64,000 bases of DNA from Burkholderiaceae bacterium (lineage in GTDB: Bacteria; Pseudomonadota; Gammaproteobacteria; Burkholderiales; Burkholderiaceae_C): contig JAGOPK010000003.1 of NCBI GenBank assembly GCA_017992055.1, forward strand, positions 186,001 to 250,000, given 5' to 3'. Below are positions 1 to 8,202 of this stretch, piece by piece. The notes beneath the pieces were generated by a model. The model was given only the letters and a program-made list of their open reading frames with translations. It was not told the origin of the DNA and did no database searches. The number at the start of each line of letters is the position of its first letter. Within the stretch, counting starts at the first letter, position 1. A program made the position numbers and the translations under genes.

Positions 1-1540
1 GGCCGGCCGCCATGTGGACCTGCAGGGCTCGGCCGGCATCACCACCATCGGCAACCAGGACAACCCGCGCCTGCTGCCCGAGGGCGGCGCCAACGTGACC
101 ATCGTCGCCGGGGTCGACTGGGGCGGCGCCGACTACAGCCAGGCCCTGGCCCAGGGCCTGCAGCTGCGTGCCGGCGGCATTGCGCTGGCGCCGTTTGGCG
201 ACCGGCTGTATGCGCTGGCAGCCCAGCGCCGCGCCAGTGCGCTGCAATCGGCCGGCGTGGCCGCGCTGGATGCGGCGGCCTATGCGGCATTGGACGCGTC
301 CCTGCAGCTCGACGAGGCCCTGGCGCTGGCCGATCCGCTGGGCTGGCGCCAGGCCGTCGCGGCGCGGCTGCCGGATGCCGCCGATCCGGTGGCCGCCTGG
401 CGCGCGCTGCCGGCCGCGCAGCGCAGCGCCGCCGCCGCTGGGATCGCCGCCTCGCTGCCGGCCTGGCAGCAGGCCAGTGCCGAGCTGGCGCGGCGCCTGA
501 CCGGCCAGCCCGATGTCGATGCCGCCAGTGCGGCCGCAGCCTGGGCGGGCTTTGACGCCGTGCGCCAGGAATCGCTGGCCCTGCCGCTGGCGCTGCGCCT
601 GCTGGGAACCCAGGTCGACGCCAGCAGCCTGCAGACCGCCAGCCAGGCCTGGATGGCCTCGCTGAGCGCCGAGCGCCGGGCGCTGCTGCTGCACGACGCG
701 TTGTTCGACGAGTTGCGCGCCGCCGGCCGTGCCGCGGCCCGCCTGCCCAAGGGTGCCGAGCGCGATGCCGCCTATCAACCAGCCTACGCGGCGCTGTCCC
801 TGCTGTACCCGGGCAGTACCGGCACTTCGGGCGGCCGGCCGGCCGGCAACATCAGCCTGGCGGCCAGCCAGATCAAGACCCAGCAGGGCGGCGACATCCG
901 CCTGCTGGCGCCGGGCGGCGGCGTGGATGCCGGCGCGCTGACCGGCAGCACCGGCAAGAAGGCCAGCGAGCTGGGCCTGCTGACGGTGGCCGGCGGCAAC
1001 ATCGAGGCCGCGGTGCGCGATGACTTTGCGGTCAACCAGTCGCGCGTCTTCACGCTGGCCCGCGGCGACCTGCTGCTGTGGAGCAGCGCGGGTTCGATCG
1101 ACGCCGGCCGCGGCGCGCGCACCGTCACCGGCGCGCCGCCACCGGTCACCAAGATCGATGCCAACGGCAATGTGGTGGTCGACACCTCGGGCTCGTTCTC
1201 GGGCAGCGGCATTGCCGTGCTCGATGCCAACAGCATCCTCGACCTGTATGCGCCCAAGGGCGAGATCAGCGCCGGCGAGGCCGGCATCAAGCCGCGAGGC
1301 CTGGCCTTCGTCGCGGCCGACAGCTTCCGCGGCCAGCTCGAAGGCAGTGGCCGCGCAGTGGGCGCGCCGCCGCCGCCGCCGGCCGGTGGCGAAACCGCGG
1401 CGCTGGCCGCCGCCACCCAGTCCGCCGCCACTGCCAGCGCGGGGCGCAGCGACGACAAGGGCGACGACGACGAGCGTCGCAAGCGCAAGCCGCGGCGCCA
1501 GCTGCTGCTCGAGTTCCTGGGCTTTGGCGAAGCCGAATGA
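1..1540 (+). CDS. C-terminal part of a filamentous-haemagglutinin-type exoprotein (DUF3739), 5' end outside window
   Basis: The frame is open to the left edge, so this is the last ~513 codons of a larger secreted protein. The first GTG in the window (position 14) is not a convincing start. Residues about 280-430 look like the DUF3739 C-terminal region of TpsA proteins: DIRLLAPGGGVDAG, DDFAVNQSRVFTL and APKGEISAGEAGI are its characteristic stretches. A proline and charged linker follows, and the tail ends LLLEFLGFGE, as is usual for this family. Relatives such as Pseudomonas PdtA are exported by two-partner secretion and lie beside ExbB/ExbD/TonB genes and the Vre signalling system; the following genes match that arrangement. 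Role inferred: surface or secreted adhesin-like protein. The TpsB partner is not in the window. Confidence 0.85.
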   Translation, partial: AGRHVDLQGSAGITTIGNQDNPRLLPEGGANVTIVAGVDWGGADYSQALAQGLQLRAGGIALAPFGDRLYALAAQRRASALQSAGVAALDAAAYAALDASLQLDEALALADPLGWRQAVAARLPDAADPVAAWRALPAAQRSAAAAGIAASLPAWQQASAELARRLTGQPDVDAASAAAAWAGFDAVRQESLALPLALRLLGTQVDASSLQTASQAWMASLSAERRALLLHDALFDELRAAGRAAARLPKGAERDAAYQPAYAALSLLYPGSTGTSGGRPAGNISLAASQIKTQQGGDIRLLAPGGGVDAGALTGSTGKKASELGLLTVAGGNIEAAVRDDFAVNQSRVFTLARGDLLLWSSAGSIDAGRGARTVTGAPPPVTKIDANGNVVVDTSGSFSGSGIAVLDANSILDLYAPKGEISAGEAGIKPRGLAFVAADSFRGQLEGSGRAVGAPPPPPAGGETAALAAATQSAATASAGRSDDKGDDDERRKRKPRRQLLLEFLGFGEAE

Positions 1541-1556
1541 ACACCGAATCCATCCG

Positions 1557-3296
1557 ATGCCATCCCCGATGAAACCGACCTCCCTGACCCTGCACGCCCG
1601 ACGCTCGCTGGCCTGGCTGACGCTGTTGGCGCCGCTGCTGTTTTCCAACCCGGCCCAGGCTTGGTGGAACGAGGACTTCGGCCAGCGCACGCGGCTGGTC
1701 CTGGACACCACGGCCCAGGGCCAGGCCACGACCGAGGCGGCCAGCGGCCTGCCGCTGGCGATCCGCCTGCACAGCGGCAACTTCGATTTTCTGGCCGCCA
1801 AGCCCGACGGCAGCGACCTGCGCGTGCTGGCCGCCGACGACAAGACCGTGCTGCCGCACCGCATCGAGCGTTATGACGCCGGCAACGAGCTGGCCGTGCT
1901 GTGGGTGATGCTGCCGACGGTGGCGCCGGGCAGCGACAAGAACCTGGTCCATGTCTACGCCGGCAGCGAGAAGGCCGCCGCCGTGGCCGCGGCCCCGGCT
2001 TCGCTGGGCGATGCGGCGCTGCGTTTTGCCGTGCGCTTTGACGACAAGGACAATGCCGCCGTCGATGCCGTGGCCGGCCACAAGAGCAATGGCGTGGTGA
2101 CGCCCGAGACCCATGCGCTGCTGGCCGGTGGCGCCCGGCTGGCCGGCACGCCGCTGGTCTGGCCGGCGGCGCCGGGCCTGAAGATCGCCGCCGCAGCGCC
2201 AGCCACGCTGTCGCTGTGGTGGCGCGCCGATGCGCTGGCCGCAGGCCGCATCGCCAACCTGGGGCCGCTGGCGCTGACGCTGGCCGCCGATGGCAAGCTG
2301 GGCGCCCAGGTCGGCTCCACCCTGCTGTCCGGCGGCCAGCTGGCCACCGGCGCCTGGACCCATCTGGCCCTGGTGCTGGAGGGCGCCACGGCCCGGCTGC
2401 ATGTCAACGGCGTCGAGGTCGCGCGCGCCGCGGTGGCCACGCCGGCGGTGGAGGCCGAGCTGCGTGTGGGCGAAGGCCTGACCGGCGCGGTCGACGAGGT
2501 GCAGCTGGCCGCCACCGCGCGCAGCGCCACCTGGCTGAGCCTGGTGGCGGCCGCGCAGGGCAGCGACGGCAAGCTGGTCAAGTCGCAGCGTGAATCGGCG
2601 GGCGAGGCCGAGGGCGGCGGCGAGCACGGCTACATGGGCATTCTGGTGAAGAACCTCACCGTCGATGCCTGGGTGGTGATCATCATCCTCGGCTTCATGT
2701 TCGTGCTGGCGGCCTGGGTGATGGTGGTCAAGCTGCGCTACATCGCACTGGCCGATGCCGACAACCGTCGCTTCCTGTCGCGCTTTCGCGAGGCCCGCGA
2801 CAACCTGCTGCAGCTGGACCAGGGTGCTCAACATCCGCAATCCTCGCTGTACCGGCTGTACCTGGCCGGCCAGCGCGAGCTGGCCAAGCGCCGCACCGGC
2901 CAGGTCGGCGCACCGGCGCTGTCGGGGGCCTCGCTGGATGCGGTGAAAGCCTCGGTCGATGCCGACCTGGTGCGCGAGTCGCACAAGCTCAATGCGCAGA
3001 TGGTGTGGCTGACCATCGCCATCTCGGGCGGCCCCTTCCTGGGCCTGCTGGGCACGGTGGTGGGCGTGATGATCACCTTTGCCGCCATCGCCGCGGCCGG
3101 CGATGTCAACGTCAATGCCATCGCCCCGGGCATTGCCGCGGCCCTGCTGGCCACGGTGGCCGGCCTGGCCGTGGCCATCCCGGCGCTGTTTGGCTACAAC
3201 TACCTGGCCTCGCGCATCAAGAACCTGTCGGCCGACATGCAGATCTTCGTCGACGAGTTCATCACCCGCGTCGCCGAAGAGTACGGAGCCCGCTGA
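1557..3296 (+). CDS. DUF2341-LamG-like-ExbB/MotA/TolQ fusion proton channel subunit
   Basis: A 579-residue protein with a signal peptide (cleavage probably after NPAQA, residue ~35). A DUF2341-like segment begins at WWNEDFGQR, and a LamG/concanavalin-like beta domain spans about 150-325 (LSLWWRAD, WTHLALVLEGATARLHVNG). A membrane helix lies at about 368-393. The ExbB/TolQ core with two further helices is at about 484-548 (GPFLGLLGTVVGVM, IAAALLATVAGLAVAIP). ExbB normally has ~240 residues, so the N-terminal half is an added periplasmic module. ATG 1569 is an alternative start; neither has a strong Shine-Dalgarno. The exbD genes follow after 2 and 13 bases, so they probably form one proton-driven complex. 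Confidence 0.85.
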   Translation: MPSPMKPTSLTLHARRSLAWLTLLAPLLFSNPAQAWWNEDFGQRTRLVLDTTAQGQATTEAASGLPLAIRLHSGNFDFLAAKPDGSDLRVLAADDKTVLPHRIERYDAGNELAVLWVMLPTVAPGSDKNLVHVYAGSEKAAAVAAAPASLGDAALRFAVRFDDKDNAAVDAVAGHKSNGVVTPETHALLAGGARLAGTPLVWPAAPGLKIAAAAPATLSLWWRADALAAGRIANLGPLALTLAADGKLGAQVGSTLLSGGQLATGAWTHLALVLEGATARLHVNGVEVARAAVATPAVEAELRVGEGLTGAVDEVQLAATARSATWLSLVAAAQGSDGKLVKSQRESAGEAEGGGEHGYMGILVKNLTVDAWVVIIILGFMFVLAAWVMVVKLRYIALADADNRRFLSRFREARDNLLQLDQGAQHPQSSLYRLYLAGQRELAKRRTGQVGAPALSGASLDAVKASVDADLVRESHKLNAQMVWLTIAISGGPFLGLLGTVVGVMITFAAIAAAGDVNVNAIAPGIAAALLATVAGLAVAIPALFGYNYLASRIKNLSADMQIFVDEFITRVAEEYGAR

Positions 3297-3298
3297 CC

Positions 3299-3709
3299 AT
3301 GGCCGGCGACATCAAGGCCGACAACCAGCCCTACGACGACATCAACGTCACGCCGATGCTGGACCTGGCCTATGTGCTGCTGGTGGTGTTCATCATCCTC
3401 ACCACGGCCAGCGTGCAGGGCGTGAAGGTGAACTCGCCCGAGACCCAGGCCGCCAACAACCTGGCCCGGCCGCAGACCCGGGCCGTGACCATCACCGCCG
3501 ACGGCCAGCTGTTCCTCGATGCCTACCCGGTATCGGCCGAGCAGCTGCAGGCGCGGCTGGCCGAGTACCGCGCCGCCAACCCGGCCCTGCCGGTGGTGCT
3601 GAAGGGCGATGCCGCCGCGCCCTATGAGGTGGTGATGCAGGTGCTGGACATTGCCAAGCGCCTGGACATCACCGAGCTGGGCCTGGTGACGCGCCGGGCA
3701 CCCGGCTGA
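3299..3709 (+). CDS. exbD: ExbD/TolR-family biopolymer transport protein (first copy)
   Basis: 136 residues. One N-terminal membrane helix carries the conserved proton-path aspartate in INVTPMLDLAYVLLVVF, followed by a periplasmic domain with the usual ExbD tail (VVLKGDAAAPYEVVMQVLDIAKRL). The ATG lies two bases after the stop of the ExbB-like gene, which indicates translational coupling; the frame is open further upstream but only as an antisense-like shadow. ExbD proteins pair with ExbB to turn proton flow into movement of a TonB-type protein. A second, non-identical ExbD follows, as in the Vre-associated loci of pseudomonads. Confidence 0.93.
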   Translation: MAGDIKADNQPYDDINVTPMLDLAYVLLVVFIILTTASVQGVKVNSPETQAANNLARPQTRAVTITADGQLFLDAYPVSAEQLQARLAEYRAANPALPVVLKGDAAAPYEVVMQVLDIAKRLDITELGLVTRRAPG

Positions 3710-3722
3710 GGCAGGAGTCGCG

Positions 3723-4124
3723 ATGCAGCTGCAGACCGAAGCCAAGCCCTACGACAGCATCAATGTCACGCCGATGCTGGACCTGGCCTATGTGCTGCTG
3801 GTGGTGTTCATCCTGATGACCACGGCCAGCGTGCAGGGCCTGAACATCAGCCTGCCCAAGCCCAGCAACAAGCCGCCCACCCAGCAGCACGAACTGAAGA
3901 TCGTGCAGGTGACGGCCGGCGGCGGCCTGCTGCTCAATGGCGTGCCGGTGACCCTGGCCCAGCTGGAGCAGCAGCTGCTGGCGGCCAAGGCCCGCGATCC
4001 GAAGATGAGCGTGGCCATCAAGGGCGACGCGCGCACCCAGTACGCCGCGGTGGTGGCGGTGATCGACCTGTGCAACCGCCTGGCGGTGGACATGGGCCTG
4101 GTCACTGGCCGCATCGGCAGCTGA
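3723..4124 (+). CDS. exbD: ExbD/TolR-family biopolymer transport protein (second copy)
   Basis: 133 residues, a paralogue of the preceding protein. It has the same MLDLAYVLLVVF helix with the conserved Asp and an ExbD C-terminal domain (MSVAIKGDARTQYAAVVAVIDLCNRL). The two share nearly identical transmembrane DNA but differ in the periplasmic half, suggesting an old duplication with division of labour, perhaps a heteromeric ExbD pair. It lies 13 bases after the first copy and 12 bases before the TonB-like gene. Confidence 0.93.
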   Translation: MQLQTEAKPYDSINVTPMLDLAYVLLVVFILMTTASVQGLNISLPKPSNKPPTQQHELKIVQVTAGGGLLLNGVPVTLAQLEQQLLAAKARDPKMSVAIKGDARTQYAAVVAVIDLCNRLAVDMGLVTGRIGS

Positions 4125-4136
4125 CGGAGCCGGACC

Positions 4137-4859
4137 ATGGCTGGACTGGCCGAAGACTCTCTCGATCTGGACGTGCGGCGCCGCCAGCGCCTGTGGCTGG
4201 CTGGTGGCGTGGTGCTGGCGCTGGCCGTGGTGCTGGCCCTGGGCTGGGCCCTGCAGTCGCTGCTGGGCGCACCCAAGCCGGCGGCGCGCCAGGTGGCGCG
4301 CATCGCGGTGCTGCCCGATACGCCGCCCCCACCCCCCCCACCGCCGCCCAAGGACCAGCCCAAGCCCGAGGCCAAGCCCGACGAGCGCCCGCCCCCGCCC
4401 ACGCCGGCCAACCCGCCGCCGCAGGCACCGCCGGCCGATGCGCCGCTGAAGATGGAAGGCCCGGCCGGCGACGGCCCCAGCGCCTTTGCCGCCGGCAGCG
4501 TGACACGCGACTACCAGGGCGGCGCGCCGACCATAGGCGCCAGCGGACCGGCCGGCGGCAGCGTTGCCGACCGCAGCCAGGATCGCCTCTATGCCCAGGC
4601 GTCGCGCCAGGCCCTTCAGGCCGAGATCGAGCGCCTGCTGCGCAGCGATGCCGAGCAGCTGCAGGCCACGTTTTCGCTGTGGGTGGACCGCCAGGGCGCC
4701 ATCGCCCGCGTGGCCCTGCAGCCCAGCGGCGACGGCCCGCGCGATGCCGAGCTGAACGCGGCGCTGGACGAGGCCCGCCGCAGCCTGCGCCTGCCGCCCC
4801 CACCGCCATCGCTGGCCCAGCCGATGCGCTTTCGTTTGACGCTCAGGCCGCAGGGCTGA
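4137..4859 (+). CDS. TonB-like energy transducer
   Basis: 240 residues with a short cytoplasmic N-terminus, one membrane helix (about 20-44, LWLAGGVVLALAVVLALGWAL), a long Pro/Lys/Glu periplasmic spacer (about 60-105, runs of 5-9 prolines) and a C-terminal TonB/TolA-like domain (about 160-240, FSLWVDRQGAIARVALQPSG). TonB proteins pass energy from ExbB/ExbD to outer-membrane proteins; here the natural targets are the exoprotein system or the porin next door. No TonB-dependent receptor is in the window. The proline spacer contains a run of eight C bases (4332-4339) that could slip and shift the frame. Confidence 0.85.
   Translation: MAGLAEDSLDLDVRRRQRLWLAGGVVLALAVVLALGWALQSLLGAPKPAARQVARIAVLPDTPPPPPPPPPKDQPKPEAKPDERPPPPTPANPPPQAPPADAPLKMEGPAGDGPSAFAAGSVTRDYQGGAPTIGASGPAGGSVADRSQDRLYAQASRQALQAEIERLLRSDAEQLQATFSLWVDRQGAIARVALQPSGDGPRDAELNAALDEARRSLRLPPPPPSLAQPMRFRLTLRPQG
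4332..4339 (+). repeat. C8 homopolymer inside the TonB-like gene
   Basis: Eight C bases in a row inside the proline-rich spacer, directly after a run of five C and one A. A gain or loss of one base would truncate the TonB-like protein before its C-terminal domain. Confidence 0.9.
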
Positions 4860-4884
4860 GCCCGTTGACTGTCTTCACGCCACC

Positions 4885-6591
4885 ATGCACCTGCCCACTT
4901 TTCCCCGCAAGCTGCTGGCCAGCGCCGTCCTGCTGCTGGCCGGCGCCGCCCAGGCCCAGGCACCGGCACCGGCACCGGCACCGGCACCGGCGACGCCGGC
5001 CGACGAGGCTGCCGCGCTGCTCAAGCTGCGCGACACCACGCTGGCCCTGATCGAAGCCCTGGTGCAGCAGGGCCTGCTGACCCGCGAGCGCGCCGACGCC
5101 CTGCTGCGCCATCCGCCGGCCAGCACGGCCGTACCGGCCGGCACCTGGGGCGCGCCGCGCACGGCCGAACCTGGGCGTCCGGTGCAGCGTGTGGTGCACC
5201 TGCCCGAGACGATGAAGGCCGAGCTGCGCGAGTCCATCAAGCTCGACGTGCTGGCCCAGGCGCGCGAGGAGGGCTGGGCCGATGCGCGCCAGATCCCCGA
5301 GTGGTCGCGGCGCATCCGCCTCTCGGGCGATCTGCGCGTGCGCGCCCAGTCCGAGCTGTTCGACCGCGACAACCTGGCCGCCGACGAGTACCAGCTGCAG
5401 AACCTGCTGGCCTCGACCCCGGCCTGGGCGCCGGACCTGGTCAACACCACCCACGACCGCCACCGCCTGACGCTGCGCGCCCGCCTGGCGGCCGACATCC
5501 GCCTGGGCAGCGACACCACGGCCGGCCTGCGCCTGTCCACCGGCAGCAGCAGCGGGCCGACCTCGTCGAGCCAGACCCTGGGCAGCGGCTTCAACAAGGC
5601 CAGCCTGGTGCTGGACCGCGCCTGGCTGCGCTGGGAGCCGCGCCACGATGTGCGCCTGCATGCCGGCCGCATGGCCAACCCGTTTTTCGGCACCGATCTG
5701 CTCTGGCCCGACGACCTGTCGCTGGACGGCCTGGCCGGCAGCGCCGAGCTGACCCTGGCCAGCGGCCTGTATGCCTACGGCCATGCCGGCGCCTTTGCGC
5801 TGGAGGAGAGCGGGCTGTCCTCGCGCGACAAGTGGCTGCTGGGCCTGCAGGCCGGCCTGGACTGGACGCTGAACCACCGCCACCAGCTGCGCATCGGCCT
5901 GGCGGTCTACGACTTCCACGGCGTGGCCGGCGTGCGCGAATCGGCGCCGGCGCCCAGTGGCGCGGCGGCCTCGACCACGCCCTACCGCATCACCGAATAC
6001 GCGCGCAGCCTGCGCCTGAAGGGCAATACGCTGATCAACCTCAACGACCCCAGCAACACCGGCACGCCGGTGTGGGGCCTGGCCTCGAAGTTCAGGCCGG
6101 TCAACCTCAGCCTGGCCCATGCCTGGAAGCCGTTCGACGACGACAGCTCGCTGCAGGCCCTGACCACGCTGGACTGGGTCAAGAACATCGGCTTCGACCT
6201 GGCCGACATCGAGCGCCGCGCCAACGATGTGCGCGTGCGCGATGTGCTGGAAAAGACCAGCGGCCTGCAGCTGCGCCTGCAGCTGGGCCATTTGCGCCTG
6301 GCCGAGCGTGGCCAGTGGCAGCTGCATGCGGCGCTGCGCCGCTTTGAGCGCGATGCCTGGCTGGACGGCCTGACCGACACCAGCTGGCATGGCGGCGGCG
6401 GCACCAACTACCAGGGCTGGTCGCTGGGTGGGCAGTACGCCTTCGATGGCGCCACCACGCTGGGCCTGCGCTGGCTGTCCACGCGCAACCTGGACGACCG
6501 CGTGACCACCACCACCTTCCCGCTGGGCACGCTCAGCGGCGCGCCGCTGAAGGTCGACCAGTTGCAGATCGACCTGGCCACCCGCTTCTGA
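4885..6591 (+). CDS. Putative outer-membrane porin (Porin_5-like)
   Basis: 568 residues. The signal peptide ends near AGAAQAQA, followed by a (Ala-Pro)5 stretch and then a short helical region (TLALIEALVQQGLLTRERADALL) typical of the putative-porin family found beside FhaB/ExbBD loci. The rest alternates polar and aromatic residues in beta-strand style (LSGDLRVRAQSELFDRDN, HDVRLHAGRMANPFFGTDLLW) and ends in a C-terminal phenylalanine (LATRF), as outer-membrane beta barrels do. It starts 25 bases after the TonB-like gene and probably supplies an outer-membrane channel for the same system. Substrate unknown. Confidence 0.82.
   Translation: MHLPTFPRKLLASAVLLLAGAAQAQAPAPAPAPAPATPADEAAALLKLRDTTLALIEALVQQGLLTRERADALLRHPPASTAVPAGTWGAPRTAEPGRPVQRVVHLPETMKAELRESIKLDVLAQAREEGWADARQIPEWSRRIRLSGDLRVRAQSELFDRDNLAADEYQLQNLLASTPAWAPDLVNTTHDRHRLTLRARLAADIRLGSDTTAGLRLSTGSSSGPTSSSQTLGSGFNKASLVLDRAWLRWEPRHDVRLHAGRMANPFFGTDLLWPDDLSLDGLAGSAELTLASGLYAYGHAGAFALEESGLSSRDKWLLGLQAGLDWTLNHRHQLRIGLAVYDFHGVAGVRESAPAPSGAAASTTPYRITEYARSLRLKGNTLINLNDPSNTGTPVWGLASKFRPVNLSLAHAWKPFDDDSSLQALTTLDWVKNIGFDLADIERRANDVRVRDVLEKTSGLQLRLQLGHLRLAERGQWQLHAALRRFERDAWLDGLTDTSWHGGGGTNYQGWSLGGQYAFDGATTLGLRWLSTRNLDDRVTTTTFPLGTLSGAPLKVDQLQIDLATRF
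4961..4990 (+). repeat. Five tandem copies of the hexamer CACCGG
   Basis: Five perfect head-to-tail copies of CACCGG directly after the signal-peptide region of the porin gene, coding for alternating Ala and Pro. The unit is six bases, so copy-number change keeps the reading frame and only alters linker length. Confidence 0.95.
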
Positions 6592-6596
6592 CGACC

Positions 6597-7346
6597 ATGA
6601 CCCCGAACCTGCCAGCCGCCGCGACGGCGATCCTCAGCGCCGTGGCTTTGTCGGTGTTGTGCGCCGCCATGCCGGCGGCGGCCCAGAGCAATGGCAACAA
6701 CAGCGGCAACAGCCGCGAGCGCGAGGCCCTGCGCCGCGTGCAGCAGGCGCTGCAGCAGGCCCAGGGCCAGCGCGATGCGGCCCAGGCCGAGCTGGCCGCG
6801 GCCAAGGCGGCGCAGCAGTCGGCCGAAACCGGCCGGCAACGCGAGGCCTGGGCGCTGGCCGGCGTGCGTGCCGAATTGCGCCGGCTGCAGGACGAGCAGG
6901 CCCGCCTGCAGGCCGAACTGGCCCAGACCCGCAGCCAGGCGACGAGCCAGCAGGCCCAGGCCAGCGATCAGATCGCGGGCCTCCAGCAGCAACTGCAGCA
7001 ACGCCAGCGTGAACTCCAGGCGGCGCTGGCCGAGCGCGACGAGCGCACCAAGGCCAACCAGGCCCTGGTGGAGCGGCTGCAGGCGCTGACCACCGCCCAG
7101 GCCGGCCTGCTGCGTCAGCAGCAGGCGCTGTATGAGCTGGGCAGCGAGGCGGCCGAGCGCCTGAAGGGCCGCAGCGCGCTGCGCGAGGCGCTGATCGGCG
7201 ATCCGCTGCTGGGCGTGGCCGCGGTGCGCGCCCGCGACGAGGCCGAGCGCCTGCAGCAGCGGCTGGATGCGCTGCGGCCGGGCAGTCCGGCGCCGGAGCC
7301 CGGCTCTGACGGTGGCAAGGCTATATCGGGCGCGCAGGGCGGCTGA
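6597..7346 (+). CDS. Secreted coiled-coil protein of unknown function
   Basis: 249 residues. A signal peptide (ends near MPAAAQS, ~28) is followed by about 180 residues rich in Gln, Ala, Glu and Arg with heptad character (REALRRVQQALQQAQGQRDA, AGLQQQLQQRQRELQAALAE), i.e. a long periplasmic coiled coil. The final ~60 residues include a helical segment (SALREALIGDPLLGVAAVRA). It starts 5 bases after the porin stop, so it is the last gene of the exoprotein/ExbBD operon. It may act as a periplasmic spacer or adaptor, but I recognise no named family. Confidence 0.8.
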   Translation: MTPNLPAAATAILSAVALSVLCAAMPAAAQSNGNNSGNSREREALRRVQQALQQAQGQRDAAQAELAAAKAAQQSAETGRQREAWALAGVRAELRRLQDEQARLQAELAQTRSQATSQQAQASDQIAGLQQQLQQRQRELQAALAERDERTKANQALVERLQALTTAQAGLLRQQQALYELGSEAAERLKGRSALREALIGDPLLGVAAVRARDEAERLQQRLDALRPGSPAPEPGSDGGKAISGAQGG

Positions 7347-7397
7347 CATCGGCCAGGCCGGCCCGAACGCCCTGAGCACGTGCGTGAGCAAGGGCCG

Positions 7398-7403
7398 TAC
7401 AAT
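7398..7403 (+). promoter_or_regulatory. Candidate -10 element for the toxin-antitoxin pair
   Basis: TACAAT lies 40 bases before the antitoxin ATG in an otherwise GC-rich gap, and is followed by the small palindrome TAGCTA (7407-7412), a possible autoregulation site. No good -35 is visible at 16-18 bases. Confidence 0.4.
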
Positions 7404-7442
7404 GCTTAGCTAGACCAGACCAGATACGGAATCAAGCCCATC

Positions 7443-7685
7443 ATGTCGCCCGTCAACATGCTGCAAGCCAAGACCACACTGTCCCGTTTGGTCGAGTCCA
7501 TCGAACTGGGGCAGGAGCGGGAGATCGTCATTGCGCGCAACGGGCGGCCGGTAGCCAAGCTGGTGCCCATCGATGTTCAGCCTGCTGGCAAGCGCATCGG
7601 CGTGGCCAAAGGCAAGTTCGTGGTGCCGGACGACATCGATGCGCACAACGAAGAAGTGGCACGCCTGTTCATTGGCGGCGCATGA
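7443..7685 (+). CDS. Phd/YefM-family antitoxin
   Basis: 80 residues. The N-terminal part is the Phd fold (VNMLQAKTTLSRLVESIELG, then EIVIARNGRPVAKLVPI), which binds DNA and represses its own operon. The C-terminal tail (VPDDIDAHNEEVARLFIGG) is the acidic, usually disordered, toxin-wrapping segment. It overlaps the PIN toxin gene by four bases (ATGA), the standard arrangement for this module. The two genes have somewhat lower GC than their neighbours, consistent with acquisition. Confidence 0.92.
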   Translation: MSPVNMLQAKTTLSRLVESIELGQEREIVIARNGRPVAKLVPIDVQPAGKRIGVAKGKFVVPDDIDAHNEEVARLFIGGA

Positions 7686-8068
7686 ACCTGTTGCTGGATA
7701 CGCATGTGGCGCTGTGGGCCATCAGCGACAGTCCCAGATTGCCTCCCAAGGCGCGCGAGTTGCTGGTCTCTGCCAAGACGACGGTCTGGGTCAGCGCCGC
7801 CTCGGTTTGGGAGATCGCCATCAAGCATGGGCTTGGACGCGGTGACATGCCGGTTTCTGCCCAGGATGCCTTGCGCTACTTCCAGGACTCCGGCTATCGC
7901 ATCTTGGCCATCGAAGCGGAGCACGCCGCGGCGGTCGAGCAACTGCCGTCGCATCACAGTGACCCGTTTGACCGAATCCTGATCGCCCAGGCATTGGTTG
8001 AGCCCATGCGCCTGATGACGCACGACACGCTCGTGGCGCGTTACAGCGACACGATCATCGAGATCTGA
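7682..8068 (+). CDS. PIN-domain ribonuclease toxin (VapC-like)
   Basis: 128 residues, the usual PIN toxin size. The acidic metal-binding residues are all visible: Asp in LLLDTHVALW (6), Glu in ASVWEIAIK (about 44), Asp in HHSDPFDRILIAQAL (about 97) and Asp in MTHDTLVARY (about 117). PIN toxins cleave RNA, often tRNA, when the antitoxin is degraded. The pair with an upstream Phd-type antitoxin belongs to the Phd/PIN type II class. The stop lies 10 bases from the stop of an oppositely oriented small ORF. Confidence 0.92.
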   Translation: MNLLLDTHVALWAISDSPRLPPKARELLVSAKTTVWVSAASVWEIAIKHGLGRGDMPVSAQDALRYFQDSGYRILAIEAEHAAAVEQLPSHHSDPFDRILIAQALVEPMRLMTHDTLVARYSDTIIEI

Positions 8069-8078
8069 AGCAAGGGTT

Positions 8079-8171
8079 TCAGAACCACAGCCAGATGCGG
8101 CGCAGCCATTGCGGCGTGCGGTCGGGCTGGGTCGGGTAGACGTGGCGGCCGATGTGTTGGCTGACATGCAT
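8079..8171 (-). CDS. 30-residue small ORF behind an SOS (LexA) promoter
   Basis: ATG at 8171, with AGGAGA ending about nine bases upstream and a LexA-overlapped promoter at 8203-8231, supports translation. The peptide is basic (four Arg, four His, one Asp), with a Pro-rich middle and a C-terminal aromatic cationic segment PQWLRRIWLWF (20-30). It has no signal peptide or full transmembrane helix, but that tail could lie on a membrane surface. It resembles SOS-induced small toxins such as TisB only in size and regulation, not in sequence. Function unknown; it could also be a short leader on a regulatory RNA. It ends convergently with the PIN toxin gene. Confidence 0.6.
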   Translation of the reverse strand: MHVSQHIGRHVYPTQPDRTPQWLRRIWLWF

Positions 8172-8202
8172 CACGGGCTTCTCCTGCTGGGTGCTTGAGG
8201 TG

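Noticed and set aside
4327-4350. A possible frameshift in the C-rich region of the TonB-like gene.
   Set aside because: The frame runs uninterrupted through to a recognisable C-terminal domain, so the sequence as given is intact.
4843-6390. A 515-codon minus-strand open frame over the porin gene.
   Set aside because: Antisense shadow of a gene with a signal peptide and barrel pattern; no domain in the shadow.
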